Of a DNA stretch of 64,000 nucleotides, positions 1 through 11,300 are shown one piece after another. A program made the translations under genes and the position numbers. Position 1 is the first letter of the stretch. Each line of letters starts with the position of its first letter. The notes beneath the pieces were generated by a model. The model was not told the DNA's origin, searched no databases, and saw only the letters and a program-made list of their open reading frames with translations. The DNA is from Saccharina japonica. Its lineage: Eukaryota > Sar > Phaeophyceae > Laminariales > Laminariaceae. Location of the stretch: the NCBI GenBank assembly GCA_008828725.1, contig MEHQ01004270.1, forward strand, positions 222,246 to 286,245, written 5' to 3'.

Positions 1-1795
1 CGAAGTATATTTTTTGTTCAGGGCATATTTGTTTATGATCTGTATGATCTAGCTCATGATGCCGGGTTCGGAGCGGTGTGATCTGCATGATCTAGGACAT
101 GCTTCCTGGGATGTATCTGTAACGGTACAGATCCTGCGCAGCATCTTCTATATCGGCAGGGTAGGATATGTTCTACTATTAATAATACGTAGGTACCAGC
201 TGAATAATACGTAAGGTACCAGCTGGTAGGTATCCCTATTTAAGAGACTCTAGGTGTGTTACAGGCCGAAAACAGCTCTCTTGACTAATAATAGCCTTTT
301 ATCTTATCGTATCCACAGTGGAAAATATGTAGGTTTGGTGTAGGCGGGTCCAGCCGAGTTGGTCTGTCTTAACTGTACTATTCTCTTATATAGGGTTCCC
401 TCTCTGGAGTCGGGGTACCCACTACTGTAGACGATTAAGATCGCGGTCTGCTCGATGTGTGAAGCATTGCCCAACTATATTTTAAAGTACTACGTATACA
501 GATCCTGCACAACGCATCATGGCGGCAGGTTGAGGAACTAGATGATCTACTGAAGATACGTAGATCGTGATCTGTTTGACTCGTGAAACATTATCCACCG
601 ATAGTTTCAAGCATTTTTTACGGACAATTGGTATACCCCTGCACTGAGGATCTACCCAATATCCTATGATTTTGTTTTTTAATGTTAACCCATATGATCG
701 TTTTCCGGCGTACTAGCCTTCGCCTAGCACGTATTATCAAAACCCGGTTGCTTGGCCTCCTCACCTGTCTCCCCAACATGGACGCAGCCCTTGGAAGTGT
801 TGGCAGTGTATATTTAGCGCAGCAGCTTTTCGGTTCGTTTTATCCGTTGAATTGAACTGCTGTACGAGCTTTATGCTTGTGCTCTCGGTGTCGATCTCGT
901 TGCTTCTTGCTGCGTAGACAGCCCCCTGATAGATCATCTACAGATACAGTAGATCATCTAATTCGTCACCCGCCGTTGTGATAAGTTTTTGCAGGATCTG
1001 CATAGTACAGATCCAACCGGGGAAACATGCGCTACAGTAGTACGAGATCGAGTAGATTCTACGGCTCCTACCTGGCAGCATGAGCTATAGATCATACAGA
1101 TGAGGAATATATCTGCTCTGAAAAATCTAGATAGTCGAGTGGGAATCGGTGATCTGTTGATGGTGTGTCGGAGGTGTGATACCACTCTTCCGGCTTTGGG
1201 ACTGCGTCCATGTTGCGTGAAAAAAATGCAGCGTCTAAACCCTCTTGCGGAGAGCGGAAACTTCACGATCAAAAAGTGACAATTGGGGGATATCTACAAA
1301 TTTGTTTCCGAGATACCGCTCTGTGTAGTTTCACTGCAAGCAACACGATCCTCTACCTGTGCATCTGGCCCCTCGCCGTGCTCCTACTGCACACGGTTTG
1401 GTAACGCTCAAAAGTTAGAATTGTTGTTTTCGTCGCTATCTCGAGATCCCGAGGGGATTCAAGGGCTAAAAAACGAATCTTGATGGACATCATTGCAGAC
1501 GACCCAACTGCTCTTACATTTTTGTTCTTGTCTTTTACTAAAAAACGACTACCTTCGACGGATTGGTAAAGACTAAAGCTTACCCCTTTTATTATTAGTA
1601 CTGCAGTCCCGCTGTGGGGACAAACCAATTGGAATTATAGTCAAATCTAGTCTGTACAGCACTGCGGTAGTATAAGGGTTGTGCAGATCACACATTTCCA
1701 CATATCGAACACGCATCGTGTGTCCGTTTCACTCCCATCGCTCCCGTTGCAACAGCAGACCGAGCTGCTGCTATTAATATCTCGGCCGCGTTGGT
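1..1795. other. No gene recognised; GATCT-rich degenerate repeats
   Basis: Nothing here resembles a coding exon. The words GATCTGCATGATCTA and CAGATCCTGC recur in diverged form near 30-140, 490-560, 940-1010 and again at 6640-6780, suggesting an old dispersed repeat. A 22-23 bp unit ending GTACCAGCTG is duplicated at 187-232. Confidence 0.4.
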
Positions 1796-1895
1796 ATTGT
1801 TGACCCGACCCAATCCCGAGGGGATCAGGTTCGGTGGAGATAACCATCCGGGGGAGTCATCTCCTCCGGGTAGAGTGGGGCTTGTAATTTGCGTT
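1796..1895 (+). repeat. About 90-bp repeat shared with 48.9 kb
   Basis: The segment from GTTGACCCGACC through CCGGGTAGAGTGGGGCTTG matches 48913-49000 (GTTGACCCGACCTGACCCC..., CCGGGTAGTGTGGAACTTG) with several substitutions. Both copies contain a GGTGGRGATARCCA core. The second copy lies next to LINE debris, so this may be part of a retroelement 5' region; that link is inference. Confidence 0.55.
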
Positions 1896-2040
1896 CTAAC
1901 CGGTTTTGGGTGCCTGATACACCGTCCAAAATATGGAAGGTGCGGTCGTACTAACGGTGGGAGCGTGCAGCAGTACGACTATTAAGCGGGGGCATATCGA
2001 TACATCGGAATCATAACCAAATAGGGCGTGTACACATCAT

Positions 2041-2155
2041 TACGGGGTGTCATAGTAAATACTAGTAAATAGGACCCACGGTATACATAAAATCTATCTA
2101 TTTACCTATTTTGACTGACAATATTTGGTCCTATTTACTATGGTCCTCCGTAATA
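2041..2155. mobile_element. MITE-B copy
   Basis: A short palindromic element with ends resembling TTACGGGGGACCATAGTAAA and its complement CTATTTACTATGGTCC. The middle contains the family's TTTACCTATTTT...CAATATTTGG segment. At least a dozen copies or parts occur in this window. No coding capacity. Confidence 0.75.
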
Positions 2156-2189
2156 GGGAGGATGTATGATTTTTGAGCCCCTCGTAGGT

Positions 2190-2960
2190 TCTGGTTATGC
2201 TTCTTACTACATTTGCCCACCCTGTATGAGTGCCATCCTGCAAATAGTGTCATCTTGCTGCGTGCGAGTCGGAGATGTCCTTTGATAGCCGCCAATACAA
2301 TTGACTTTTTTTTTTTGTGTGTTATCGGCCGTCTGCGATCAGCGTGAGCGCCGAGCAGTTCGGGTAGGACCACGTCGCACCCGTGCCGTACGACTGCTTT
2401 CATTGTTAGACCTCGGACAGCAATCACGCCCGAAGCGGGAACAGAGGACCGCATTCTTTGCGAGCGAAGTCGGCGTCCATATAGGAACACCGGCTGTTAA
2501 TTCATACCTGGTACCATGGTAACCCATGTATGTTATACGCACACCAGGTACGAGTACGATACATACTGCTGTATACTCGAACTCCACCAGGTTTTGAAGG
2601 GGTGATATATTCGCGTTTAGGCCATTCACGGTAATTCCTCTTTTGGCACTGCCCCTCACTCGCCCTCGTCTTGAGCCAGATATGTTTTGTCTGGAAACTC
2701 CGCTACGAGAAGGGAGATAGAGCCAAGCCTCGTTGCGTTGACCTGCGAACACAATTACCCCGACGCAGTTCAGCGTGCCGTCGCTGCCGCCAAACGCTTG
2801 TGCTCTGTCGCTATTACCGGAGTAACTACCAGCAGAAGTAATCATGGTATATACGTAAACATAGAGGGGTGCCAGGTATGTGGGTATAGGGCCAATCGTG
2901 GGTTCTGCTTATTCTTACTACATTTGCCCACCCGTATCAGGAGACGGGCCGTGTTGCGCG
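2190..2960 (+). repeat. Pair of short direct repeats
   Basis: A segment of about 40 bp containing CTTACTACATTTGCCCACC occurs at about 2205-2230 and again at about 2910-2935 with a similar left context (GGTTCTG). The sequence between has no recognised gene; long open frames on both strands overlap here without known motifs. Confidence 0.45.
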
Positions 2961-3128
2961 CGTCGTGGCCTATTGTGGTCTCAAGGTACTATACACGTAT
3001 ACGTATGTACGTATCTTATACGTAGTTCGTTTCTATCGTCGTTCTAAGTAAACTACCTTTCTATGGGGTGCATGCAGATATGCAGATGGTACGATGTCAC
3101 CCCAACGGCGGCCGTTACGGTGGTATTC

Positions 3129-3396
3129 TGTAGTCGGCGTCATTTTTGAAAGATACAACCAAGGGGAAGCTGATAGAAAAATAATAACACTGATCATAAT
3201 ACTTTTGTTTTCCTGGCACAATTTTGGGTCAAACTTGACAATCAAGGGGGTGGGGTCGACGTCATTTGAAAGGTGCTGACCTCGGGGAAGCTATTAATAG
3301 CTGATAGAACAAAAAAAAAAAAATACAAAAAATGCCAAAATAACTCCTTTTTTTTTCGCGGCATAATTTTGAGTCAAACTTGACAGTCAAGGGGGT
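3129..3396 (+). repeat. Tandem duplication, about 120-150 bp unit
   Basis: Two units each run from GGCGTCATTT (or GACGTCATTT) through AGCTGATAGAA, an A/T-rich stretch and TCAAACTTGACARTCAAGG. The first covers about 3133-3247 and the second about 3252-3396. The second is lengthened by an A run and a T run. Confidence 0.65.
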
Positions 3397-3504
3397 CACA
3401 CCGCGGTCTCCCATATACCTGGTACCACTCTGTTAGTAGACGGAAATATAACGAGCGCTCAGACGTTAACCCATTGGGGAGTTCAGCGTGATTGGGGGGT
3501 GATA

Positions 3505-3628
3505 TGATAACAGTAGTGGGGGAGGAGGGAGGAGAGCCCACTTTGTGACCCCGGATCTGAGTTACGCCTAGGAAGGATAGAGAAAGGAAGGGCGAGGATA
3601 ATAAATAGGATGAAAAACAAAATAAAAT
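3505..3628 (+). mobile_element. SINE2 family, 5'-truncated copy
   Basis: The segment with TTTGTGACCCCGGATCTGAG, AGAAAGGAAGGGCGA and an A-rich tail is nearly identical to the 3' part of the tRNA-headed element at 56286-56625. This copy lacks the tRNA-like head, as expected of a 5'-truncated retroposon. Confidence 0.65.
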
Positions 3629-3880
3629 AATGCAATGGTTGGTGTCCGAAATACAATGGTTGCAGTGCACGGAGGCGTATCGCTCGGCACGGGCGCAAGC
3701 AACATGATCCTGTACGCCCGTACTGCTAACCATAGTATCATACTGATATTCATATTAATTGGCGCTCACTCTGTTCGTCGACGGTTGATAGTATCATTGT
3801 TTTGGATCGATATCCGTTACATCATATCCGTCACATCCCTTAAAAGGGGCCTCAAAAGGCTGCGTTGTGACCCCCCCCCC

Positions 3881-3995
3881 CTTTGCCTGGTCGGTGAAAA
3901 CCCGACATGCTCCGTCCCGGCATTGTAGGGATGCGAGGGTCCTATGGTCACACGACTACGGCCATGCATGAAAATGAAGTACACCCCCCCCTCTT
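3881..3995 (+). mobile_element. Poly-C-tailed element (SINE1), 5'-truncated
   Basis: It contains GGTGAAAACCCGACATGCTC, CGTCCCGGCATTGTAGGGAT, GGTCACACGACTACGGCC and ends ATGAAGTACACCCCCCCC. The same string recurs at least eight times in this window. The 3' end resembles the LINE 3' end at 48 kb. Confidence 0.75.
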
Positions 3996-4002
3996 GACTG
4001 AC

Positions 4003-4086
4003 CGCTCCCTATGCTCCGTCTCGAAAGGGATGCGTGGTCAATGGTTACATTATTCAGGCAAGCAACAAATTAGTAACATCCCCCCC
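4003..4086 (+). mobile_element. LINE 3'-end fragment
   Basis: ATGCTCCGTCTCGAAAGGGA followed by TGCGTGGTCAATGGT matches the end of the LINE at 48020-48060, and GGCAAGCAACAAA matches the tail at 42570. It ends in a C run. This is a very short dead copy. Confidence 0.6.
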
Positions 4087-4088
4087 CT

Positions 4089-4265
4089 CTTGACTGACCG
4101 CTCCCTAAACTAAAACTAGGGTATCATGGCCAAAATAGACCGCCTTGACGCGCCCACACACATCGGTGTCCTTTGACACCCTTGACTGACCGCCCCCTGC
4201 ACTAAAACTCGTATATTATGGTAGTAATAGACCGCTTTGACGCGCCCACACTTATCGTTCTCCTT
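4089..4265 (+). repeat. Tandem duplication, about 90 bp
   Basis: Two units begin CTTGACTGACCG and contain ACTAAAACT, a TATCATGG/TATTATGG segment, AATAGACCGCYTTGACGCGC and CCACAC. A third start (CTTGACTGACCGCTCCC) is at about 3992. Confidence 0.7.
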
Positions 4266-4358
4266 GATTTACTAGTCTAGCCGGGAATATAATCACCGTC
4301 TGGACTATATACTATTAATACTGCTGCGGATGGAAAACGGAGTGTGCGAGGGAGATCA

Positions 4359-4421
4359 CATGACTTTGGTGTTATCCAATGCTGTACTTGTGACTTTGGT
4401 GTTATCCAATGCTGTACTTAC
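4359..4421 (+). repeat. Exact 32-bp tandem repeat
   Basis: TGACTTTGGTGTTATCCAAT plus GCTGTACTTG/A occurs twice in direct succession. Recent slippage or duplication is likely because the copies are identical. Confidence 0.85.
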
Positions 4422-4474
4422 TTTTTTTTTTGTCGAGAGTTGTATGACGGAGGACCATGTTAAACAGGACCTAA

Positions 4475-4679
4475 GGGCCCGAATTAACGAGTACAAAATA
4501 AATTCAATTTGGAAAAAATAAAATTCAAATTCGCTTTTCGTTGGTCAAACACGCACCAGCACCAAAGATTATGCCCCAAGATCCTAATATTCGGTGCTGG
4601 TGCGTGTGTTGACCAATGAAAAGCGGACTTGAATATATATTTTTCCAAATTGAATTTTTTTCTTCTTCGTTAAGGGCCC
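4475..4679. mobile_element. MITE-A copy 1 of a fused dimer
   Basis: TIRs begin GGGCCCG and run into TTAACGA. The interior is a long palindrome with CATTGGTCAACACACGCACC and its complement, around AAGATTA/GGATCTTGGGG. It shares its right GGGCCC (4674-4679) with the next copy. Non-coding; target TAA and TIR form suggest PIF/Harbinger (Tourist-like). Confidence 0.82.
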
Positions 4680-4881
4680 GTATTAACGAAAAGAAAAAAA
4701 ATCAATTTTGATTTTTTTTAATTCAAATCCGCTTTTCATTGGTCAACACACGCACCAGCACCAAAGATTAGGATCTTGGGGCATAAAAATTGGTGCTGGT
4801 GCGTGGGTTGACCAATGAAAAGCGAATTTTTATTTTTATTTTTCCAAATTGAATTTATTTTATACTCGTTAATACGGGCCC
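4674..4881. mobile_element. MITE-A copy 2 of a fused dimer
   Basis: It starts with the GGGCCC shared with copy 1 and ends GTTAATACGGGCCC before TAA. The palindromic interior is intact. Sharing one terminus suggests that transposition ends of neighbouring copies joined or that one copy inserted exactly at the other's end. Confidence 0.82.
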
Positions 4882-5252
4882 TAATGTTGTCAGTAAAAAT
4901 AGGGAAATATGTAGGTTTTTGTGTATCCTGTAGGTCCTATTTACTATGGTCCCCTGCAATCGCGTGCTTCGTTGTCGGTTGGCCCGTGCCCCCTAATTTA
5001 ATGCGCACTCAAACCAATCGGCACAAAGTTTTCGACGAAAATCGCCCGCTCGCCCGCCGCCCGCCTTTCCCCTCTTTTATGTTTTACATGACCTCATTAC
5101 TATGAGTATACGAGTAGCTTTTGTCGTTGTTCGCTCGTCCTTGCCCCGTTTCAATACCCACCCCAAAACAATCTGGATAGTATTTTTAAACAGAAACCGC
5201 CGCCCACTTTTGGTGTTTGATTGTTTGGTCGTGTGCTTGTTTTTCCTGCCAG

Positions 5253-5327
5253 TTGGAGGGTGTCAAGATCCGGAGTCTTGAAGAGTACGAGAAGAGGCTG
5301 TACTCGCCGTTCGACACGGAGGAGGAG
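5253..5327 (+). CDS. HCF173-like gene, first exon recognised
   Basis: The exon lies between TTTTTCCTGCCAG and GTGAGT and encodes 25 residues beginning LEGVKIRSLEEYEKRL, in phase 0 on both sides. It is rich in charged residues and precedes the first Rossmann strand. There is no start codon in frame, so at least one upstream exon is missing. Its place in the gene rests on phase, codon-like composition and position; no homology is recognised for this part. Confidence 0.6.
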
Positions 5328-8300
5328 GTGAGTCTATCTGTGTTTTGATGATATCTATCTATCTATATGTCTAACTACTCTATCTATCTTGATGTCGATC
5401 TATCTCGTATTTGTGGACCTAACCCTTGGGTGCTGGTAAAACGTATTTCCGACATCCAACTACCCCCTTTTGATATCCAGACTGAGGCAGGGTGTACCTA
5501 TGTCGTGCACGGCCGTAGTCTGAGAGGGGGGGGTGTACCCATTATCAAGCATGGCCGTAGGCGTATGACCATAGCCCCTCGCTAGATTGTGTATTATGCG
5601 GCATACGGTCGAAACTACCGAGTCGTGCTCGAAGATAGTCGAGCAACGGGTGGATAGACATAAACTCGAATACGCCCCCCCGCTTGCGATATACCCGGTA
5701 TATACACCCTTTTACTGCTGCTGCTCGAGCTACTCTTGCGGTTGTATCAGTACACCCTCTTGGACATGGCCAGTGCCTGCGATATTCTTCGAGTATACCC
5801 ATACTCTACTGCTGCTGCTGCTGCTGAAGTTTCTCCTGCTGTTGTGGACCTTTTTGATTACGAGCGAGTGCGTGCGATAGGTACCCTTACTACTGCTGCT
5901 GCTGCTGCTGCTGCAACTGCTCCTGCTGTTGCAGACCCTCTTAAATACGAGGCAGTGCTTGCGATGTATACCTTCTCACTGCTGTTGCTGAGCTTATCCT
6001 GCTGTTGCGGACCCTGTTGACAATGCGGCATTGTTTTTGACACCCTTCCTGCTGCTGCAGCAGCTTCTCCTGCTGTTGCAGACCCTCTTCAAAACGAGCC
6101 ATTGCTCACGATAAGACACCCTCGCTGTTGCTGCTGCTTCTGCTGTACGTTCGCTGATTTCTCCTGTTGTCGTCGTCTCTCTGATCTGCTGCTGTTGGCC
6201 ATCTCTCTGACCTGCTGCTGTTGTGCAGGTGCCTACGGTGCTCGTCGTTGGGGCGACGGGCGAGATGGGGAGAGTCGTCGTCCGAAAGCTCCTGCTAAGA
6301 GGTAAGCGTTCACATCGAGGGCGGTAGAAAGTATATATAAACCTTGATGTGCCTATTGATAGCTTCGTCGGAATGGTTGGTATACAGTCCAGGGTTCCCC
6401 CAATATAAAACGGTCCGAGTAGAGGGCGGTATCCCGATATAAGGCGGTCGAAATCGCTTGGTGCGCCTGGGTAACTGCACTAATATAACCTGGAATGAAT
6501 ACGGTGGCTTATTCCCGTCATATTGCTGTCTCTGGCACACCACCGCCTTACTGAGGGCCCCCCTACTGTATACGCACTTAGCTTGGAAACCCCATCACCG
6601 TACCCCGCAGAGAGTGATTGAAAGTGGTCTTCACACCTCTGACAAGTAGATGCTCGATTTCTGCTTGCACCATCTAGGTCTTTCAGGTCAGGTACATCTC
6701 TGAATCTGCATGATCTATAGCGTAGATTGCCGGGTGAGAACCGTATAACCTGCACCACCTAGCACACGTTCCCCGGGTTGGGTTCTCTACTACATTAAGA
6801 TGCTGCACAATTTCTCGGATAGGCAGGTTTTGATCTAGCTGATCCTTGTTTTTGTTGTTGTTTTCCCCATATAAACCAGGGATATTAATATTATACCACG
6901 TCCCTCTTTTGCGAATTTTATTAATTACAACCCCGTCCCCCAATTAATAGCGTATACATATCGTCTCAATTCGATTTCCTAAAATACGTACTTATGATAT
7001 ACGATTAAGGCCATGCATGACATGAGTACCCCCTCCTGTGTGGGCTTATGGTCATACGGACTACGGCCGTGCACGACATGAGTACCCCCCTCCCCGTCCC
7101 TCCGTCGGCCACCGGGGTTTCCACCCTCTTGCTCAGGTTTTTCCGTGCGGGTGCTCGTGCGCAACCTTTATTCCAGCACCTTGGACCTCTTGGGGACCGG
7201 GGCTACGTTCGCCCAGGGGGATCTGACCAACTACCGCAGCATTGTCGATGCCGTGTCGGGGGTTGACAAGGTAAAATCCCTGTCTCCTGTTCATGAACCA
7301 CCTCCTTTCGGCGACCCCTTTTACCGCTTTCAGAACTGCAAAGCGTATCGCACACTAATTCCAAGTAGTTTGACCCCCAAAACGGGGGACCGGCTCTTGA
7401 GGGGTTGAGGGACCAGCTACGGCGGTAGAGGTGCACCTTTTTTTTGTGTTTTTTTTTGGAGGGTTAGGTTAAAGGACCAGCTGCGGTAGAGGTGCACATT
7501 TTTTTGTGTTTTTTTTTCGAGGTTCCTCACTTAGGGGAGCTGTATACTAGTACTACGTCATTAGGAAGTCACCCGAAAACTGATTCTGGAGAGAAATATA
7601 TACAAGTGCTAACCCGAGGCCTAATAACTACACACCTGCTTTTTGTTCGTCCTTTTCATTTTATTACTAAGAATGGTTTTGTCGACCCTGTATATATATA
7701 TATATATATGTATTGCGAGTCGTCGTTCTAAGTGCCTAATAACAACACACCTGTTTTTTTTTTCGTCATTTTTGTTCATCACTAAGAATGGTTTGTCGAG
7801 CCTGTATGTCTGTATGTATCTACATGTGTTGCGAGTCGTCGTTCTGAGTAGTCCCCGCTTCTTCGAGGGCTGCACAGATAGAAGACAGAGCTTGGCCCGG
7901 CTCCAATTACGGGGACACCATAGTGAAAACCTATATATATATATATTTTTTTTTTTAAATATATATCCCAGTATTTTTACTACTGATATTTGGTCCTGAT
8001 TAATTACTATGTCGTGGTAAATGCTACGGTAGAGGTGTACGTACGATGTGTTTTCCCGAGGGTGCTCATTCACTTCAGAAGCTCTATACCTCACCAGAGT
8101 TTTGTTTTTTTTTTTGGAGGGAAATGAAAGTTCTACATGCCCAATGGAAACGCCCATTGGGCCAAAAGTAAGAACGAAATTCCGCCCGACTTTTGGGGTT
8201 TACGGCCCGTTTTAACGAAGAAGAACGAGAAATCAATTTGGAAAAAATAAAATTCAAATTCGCTTTTCATTGGTCAACACACGCACCAGCACCAAAGATT

Positions 8301-11300
8301 AGGATCTTGGGGCATAATATTTGGTGCTGGTGCGTGTGTTGACCAATGAAAAGCGAATTTGAATTTTATTTTTTTCAAATTGAATTTATTTTATACTCGT
8401 TAGTTCGGGCCCTTAAGGTAGGTGCGCCGTTGTTCAGGAAACGTACCAGCCAAAAATTGCTGTCTACCGTAGCATGCGTCTGTCCCCCCGTTATGTTGAT
8501 ATGAAATTACTAAGGTATACCACGTCTGGACTGAAATGGAGGGACCGTTCGGTCTTCGTATGTATACCCTAACGGTCCTTACATTTCCGGCCAGCCTGAA
8601 GACCCAACGGTCCTTTGATTTGCCTCCGTCCAGAATGATGCTTGACTTCGAGCACTAACCGCGACGACCGTTCTTTATGTACGGCCCCCGTATGGTTATC
8701 AACCATTGTGTCGAAGCTGGGCCAAGGCGTAAGCATGGCGGGAGGGTTTCGTGTAGACTTTGACGTGGCCCATCTTGATCAAAATGGTTGAAGTGTGCTT
8801 TAGTTTTTTTTCTACAGTAAGGGCCAAAGTCGTGAACACTGGTCTTTCGGAGGACCATAGTAAATAGGACCTAATGTACACACAAAAACCTACATACGTC
8901 CCTATTTTCACGAACAATATATGGTCCTATTTAATTTACATGATCCTTCGTAATAGTGGTTCATGCAGCGCTAATAATGATGTGTCTGTCACTCGCCGCC
9001 GTTCGCGTGCGTCTCACGTTCTAAAAAAAACAATCCCGCAGGTGATCTTCTGCGCCCAGGCTAGGGATCCTTCGCAAGCGGAGAAGGTCGAGTTCGAGGT
9101 ACGCTCGCTGCTCATTGTTGTGTGTGTGTTTTCGCGGGTTGATTATGTTACCGTTTTTGTTGTTGTTGTTTTTGTTGTTGTTGTTGTTGTTGTTGTTGCT
9201 GTTGCCGTTGCTGTTGTTGCTCTAGCTCTTGCTGCTGTTGTTGTCGTTGTTGGTGCTGTTTCTGTTGCCGTTGCTGTTGTTTTAGCTCTTGCTGCTGGTG
9301 TTGTCGTTGTCCCCACGTTGCCTTATCCCCAGGCTCCTCCAGCTCAGTCTAGGCTGACGCCCCACCTTCAAACGCAGTCTAGTAGCCTGATGTGTCACCC
9401 TCTAACATACATTTTGGGCCGTTCAGGGCGATAAGGTTAGGTTTATATATGCATGGTGAATGTGATATTTTCATGTGGTGGGAGTTTGGGCGAAAGTCGG
9501 GCTCCGGTAACTCTGGCGTGGAGGAACCACCCCAGGAATATTCCAACACTTCCGGGACTCAGCGAAGGCCATAAAAGTGTCGCGAGAGAGAGTGACGATC
9601 AGAAAAACATCGGTCAAAACGAAGCGACATGAGCTTAGTGCGGTGGGAGGGGGGGGGCGTGGGGGTGTGCCCGACCTATATTCATAAAAATTAAAAACAA
9701 ACAGCTGTGAGATGGAGGACTTCGTCTAAACTGATATTTGTAAGCTGTCTGTGATACTGCCATCGCGCCTACATATGTGCTACGTGTTTTGTATGTTTTC
9801 GTATGCAGGATGTACATCGTGTATTCATACGAGGAAAACAAAATCTGAAGCTGCAGAATTCAGGGAGTGTGTATACAACGCGAAGATGCCTCTGCCACGT
9901 CACGCAGCTTGACAATAATTGTCGTACTCCTGCGCGCTCCGCTCCCTGTATTAATAGCTGCCTGATTTATGCACGCGTCTGGCACATATGGCTGGTCTGT
10001 CGTATATTTTGTTCCTGGCTCCCTTACAGGGTGATGTAGTTATTTTCAGAATGCGTTGCGCTGTATCTGACGTGCTTTCGGGTGGTGTCGAAGGCGAGCT
10101 GGCCAGTGCGACTCTCGTTTGGGAATGTCACCTTTGCAGCCTGATACCCTCAGCGGCGGCCGCGCTACATCAAGATATTCAAACGAATGCAGTACTATCG
10201 GAATCGGAATGGATATCGACGACCTCTGTGACCCCCCTCCCCCCCGCGCTGCTCCCACCCTTTTGTCTCATCCCACCCCTTGTTTTGTCTTCCCTCCCTT
10301 TTGCTTCCTGTTTTCACTTGCCTCCCTTGGTTATTGGCTCCCCTCCCTTGTTTGTCTTCCCTCCCTTTTTTCTCCCTGTTTTTACTTCCCTCCCTTGCTC
10401 TTCCTTTTTGCTCGTTCCTTCGCTTGCTCTTGCTTCCCCCCCCCCCTCTTCCCTCCCCTTTTCCTTTCGTGGTTGGCACTGAAACACCACACAGGGCCTA
10501 AGGAATCTGCTGGCAGCATTCCAGGACCAGAGGGTGGTGCTGTACGGCGATCCGTACTCGACGAAGAAGACGCTCTTCCGCTTCAACAGACCGGTAAGGA
10601 GGCTTTTTTCAGTTTTAAATATGAGGAGGCATTTGTCGAAATGGTCCGTATATTTCGGGTCTCAGTGGTATAACACACAAGATAACACACACCCCGTGAC
10701 GAATTTTGAAGACGGTTTTCTGCCGGGTATTAAACGTAGTTGCGATCTCTCTGAAGCACCCACGCCAGCTAAAGGAGGGCCGCGATCCAAAAACGGTTAG
10801 GATGGCTGTCGTTAAAAGGCTCTTGTGTTATTGTACCTGTCCCTAGTTTTAAGGATCGTTTGCATACTCATATTTAATCCAAACGGTTCCTATATTTCGG
10901 GACTAAGGAGTGGTACATACATGTGATGATTTTTATGTGCGATGCGCCAATGCAAAACGCCTCCCCGTGCATGCATGCATGCAACACCCACCCCAACAAT
11001 CCTGCGTGTGTAGGCGGACCGCGACCTGTGGGTGGTGGACGAGGACTCTCAGGCCAGCGCCATGTGGAAGACGAACAAGTTCGGGTACGGCACCTTCGGG
11101 AGCACCCGCATGTACGACTCGGGCTACGCGACGGTGGAGTCGCAGAAGATTAAGCTCAACCTCGCGGGCTTCAGCGGGTGAGTTACACAAAGGTCGCTGT
11201 AAAAGTCGCAGTCTTAGTTGTGACGTGTGAGTCGAATGGGTGTTACGGGGGACTCGTATGGTAAATGGGGGACCAAATATTTGTTGGAAAAAGTTGGGAA

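Larger units (their letters stand above)
4446..4958. mobile_element. MITE-B interrupted by a MITE-A dimer
   Basis: The left part (4446-4474, ACGGAGGACCATGTTAAACA...) and right part (4882-4958, ending CTATTTACTATGGTCCCC) form one MITE-B split at a TAA. The two MITE-A copies in between are flanked by TAA on both sides, a three-base target duplication. Confidence 0.75.

Noticed and set aside
2339-3025. Overlapping open frames on both strands (168 and 112 codons)
   Set aside because: No motif, no splice-supported exon and mutual overlap; no link to the HCF173-like gene by phase or similarity.
7621-8157. 178-codon minus-strand frame
   Set aside because: It crosses TA-dinucleotide and homopolymer stretches and a MITE-B; no domain.
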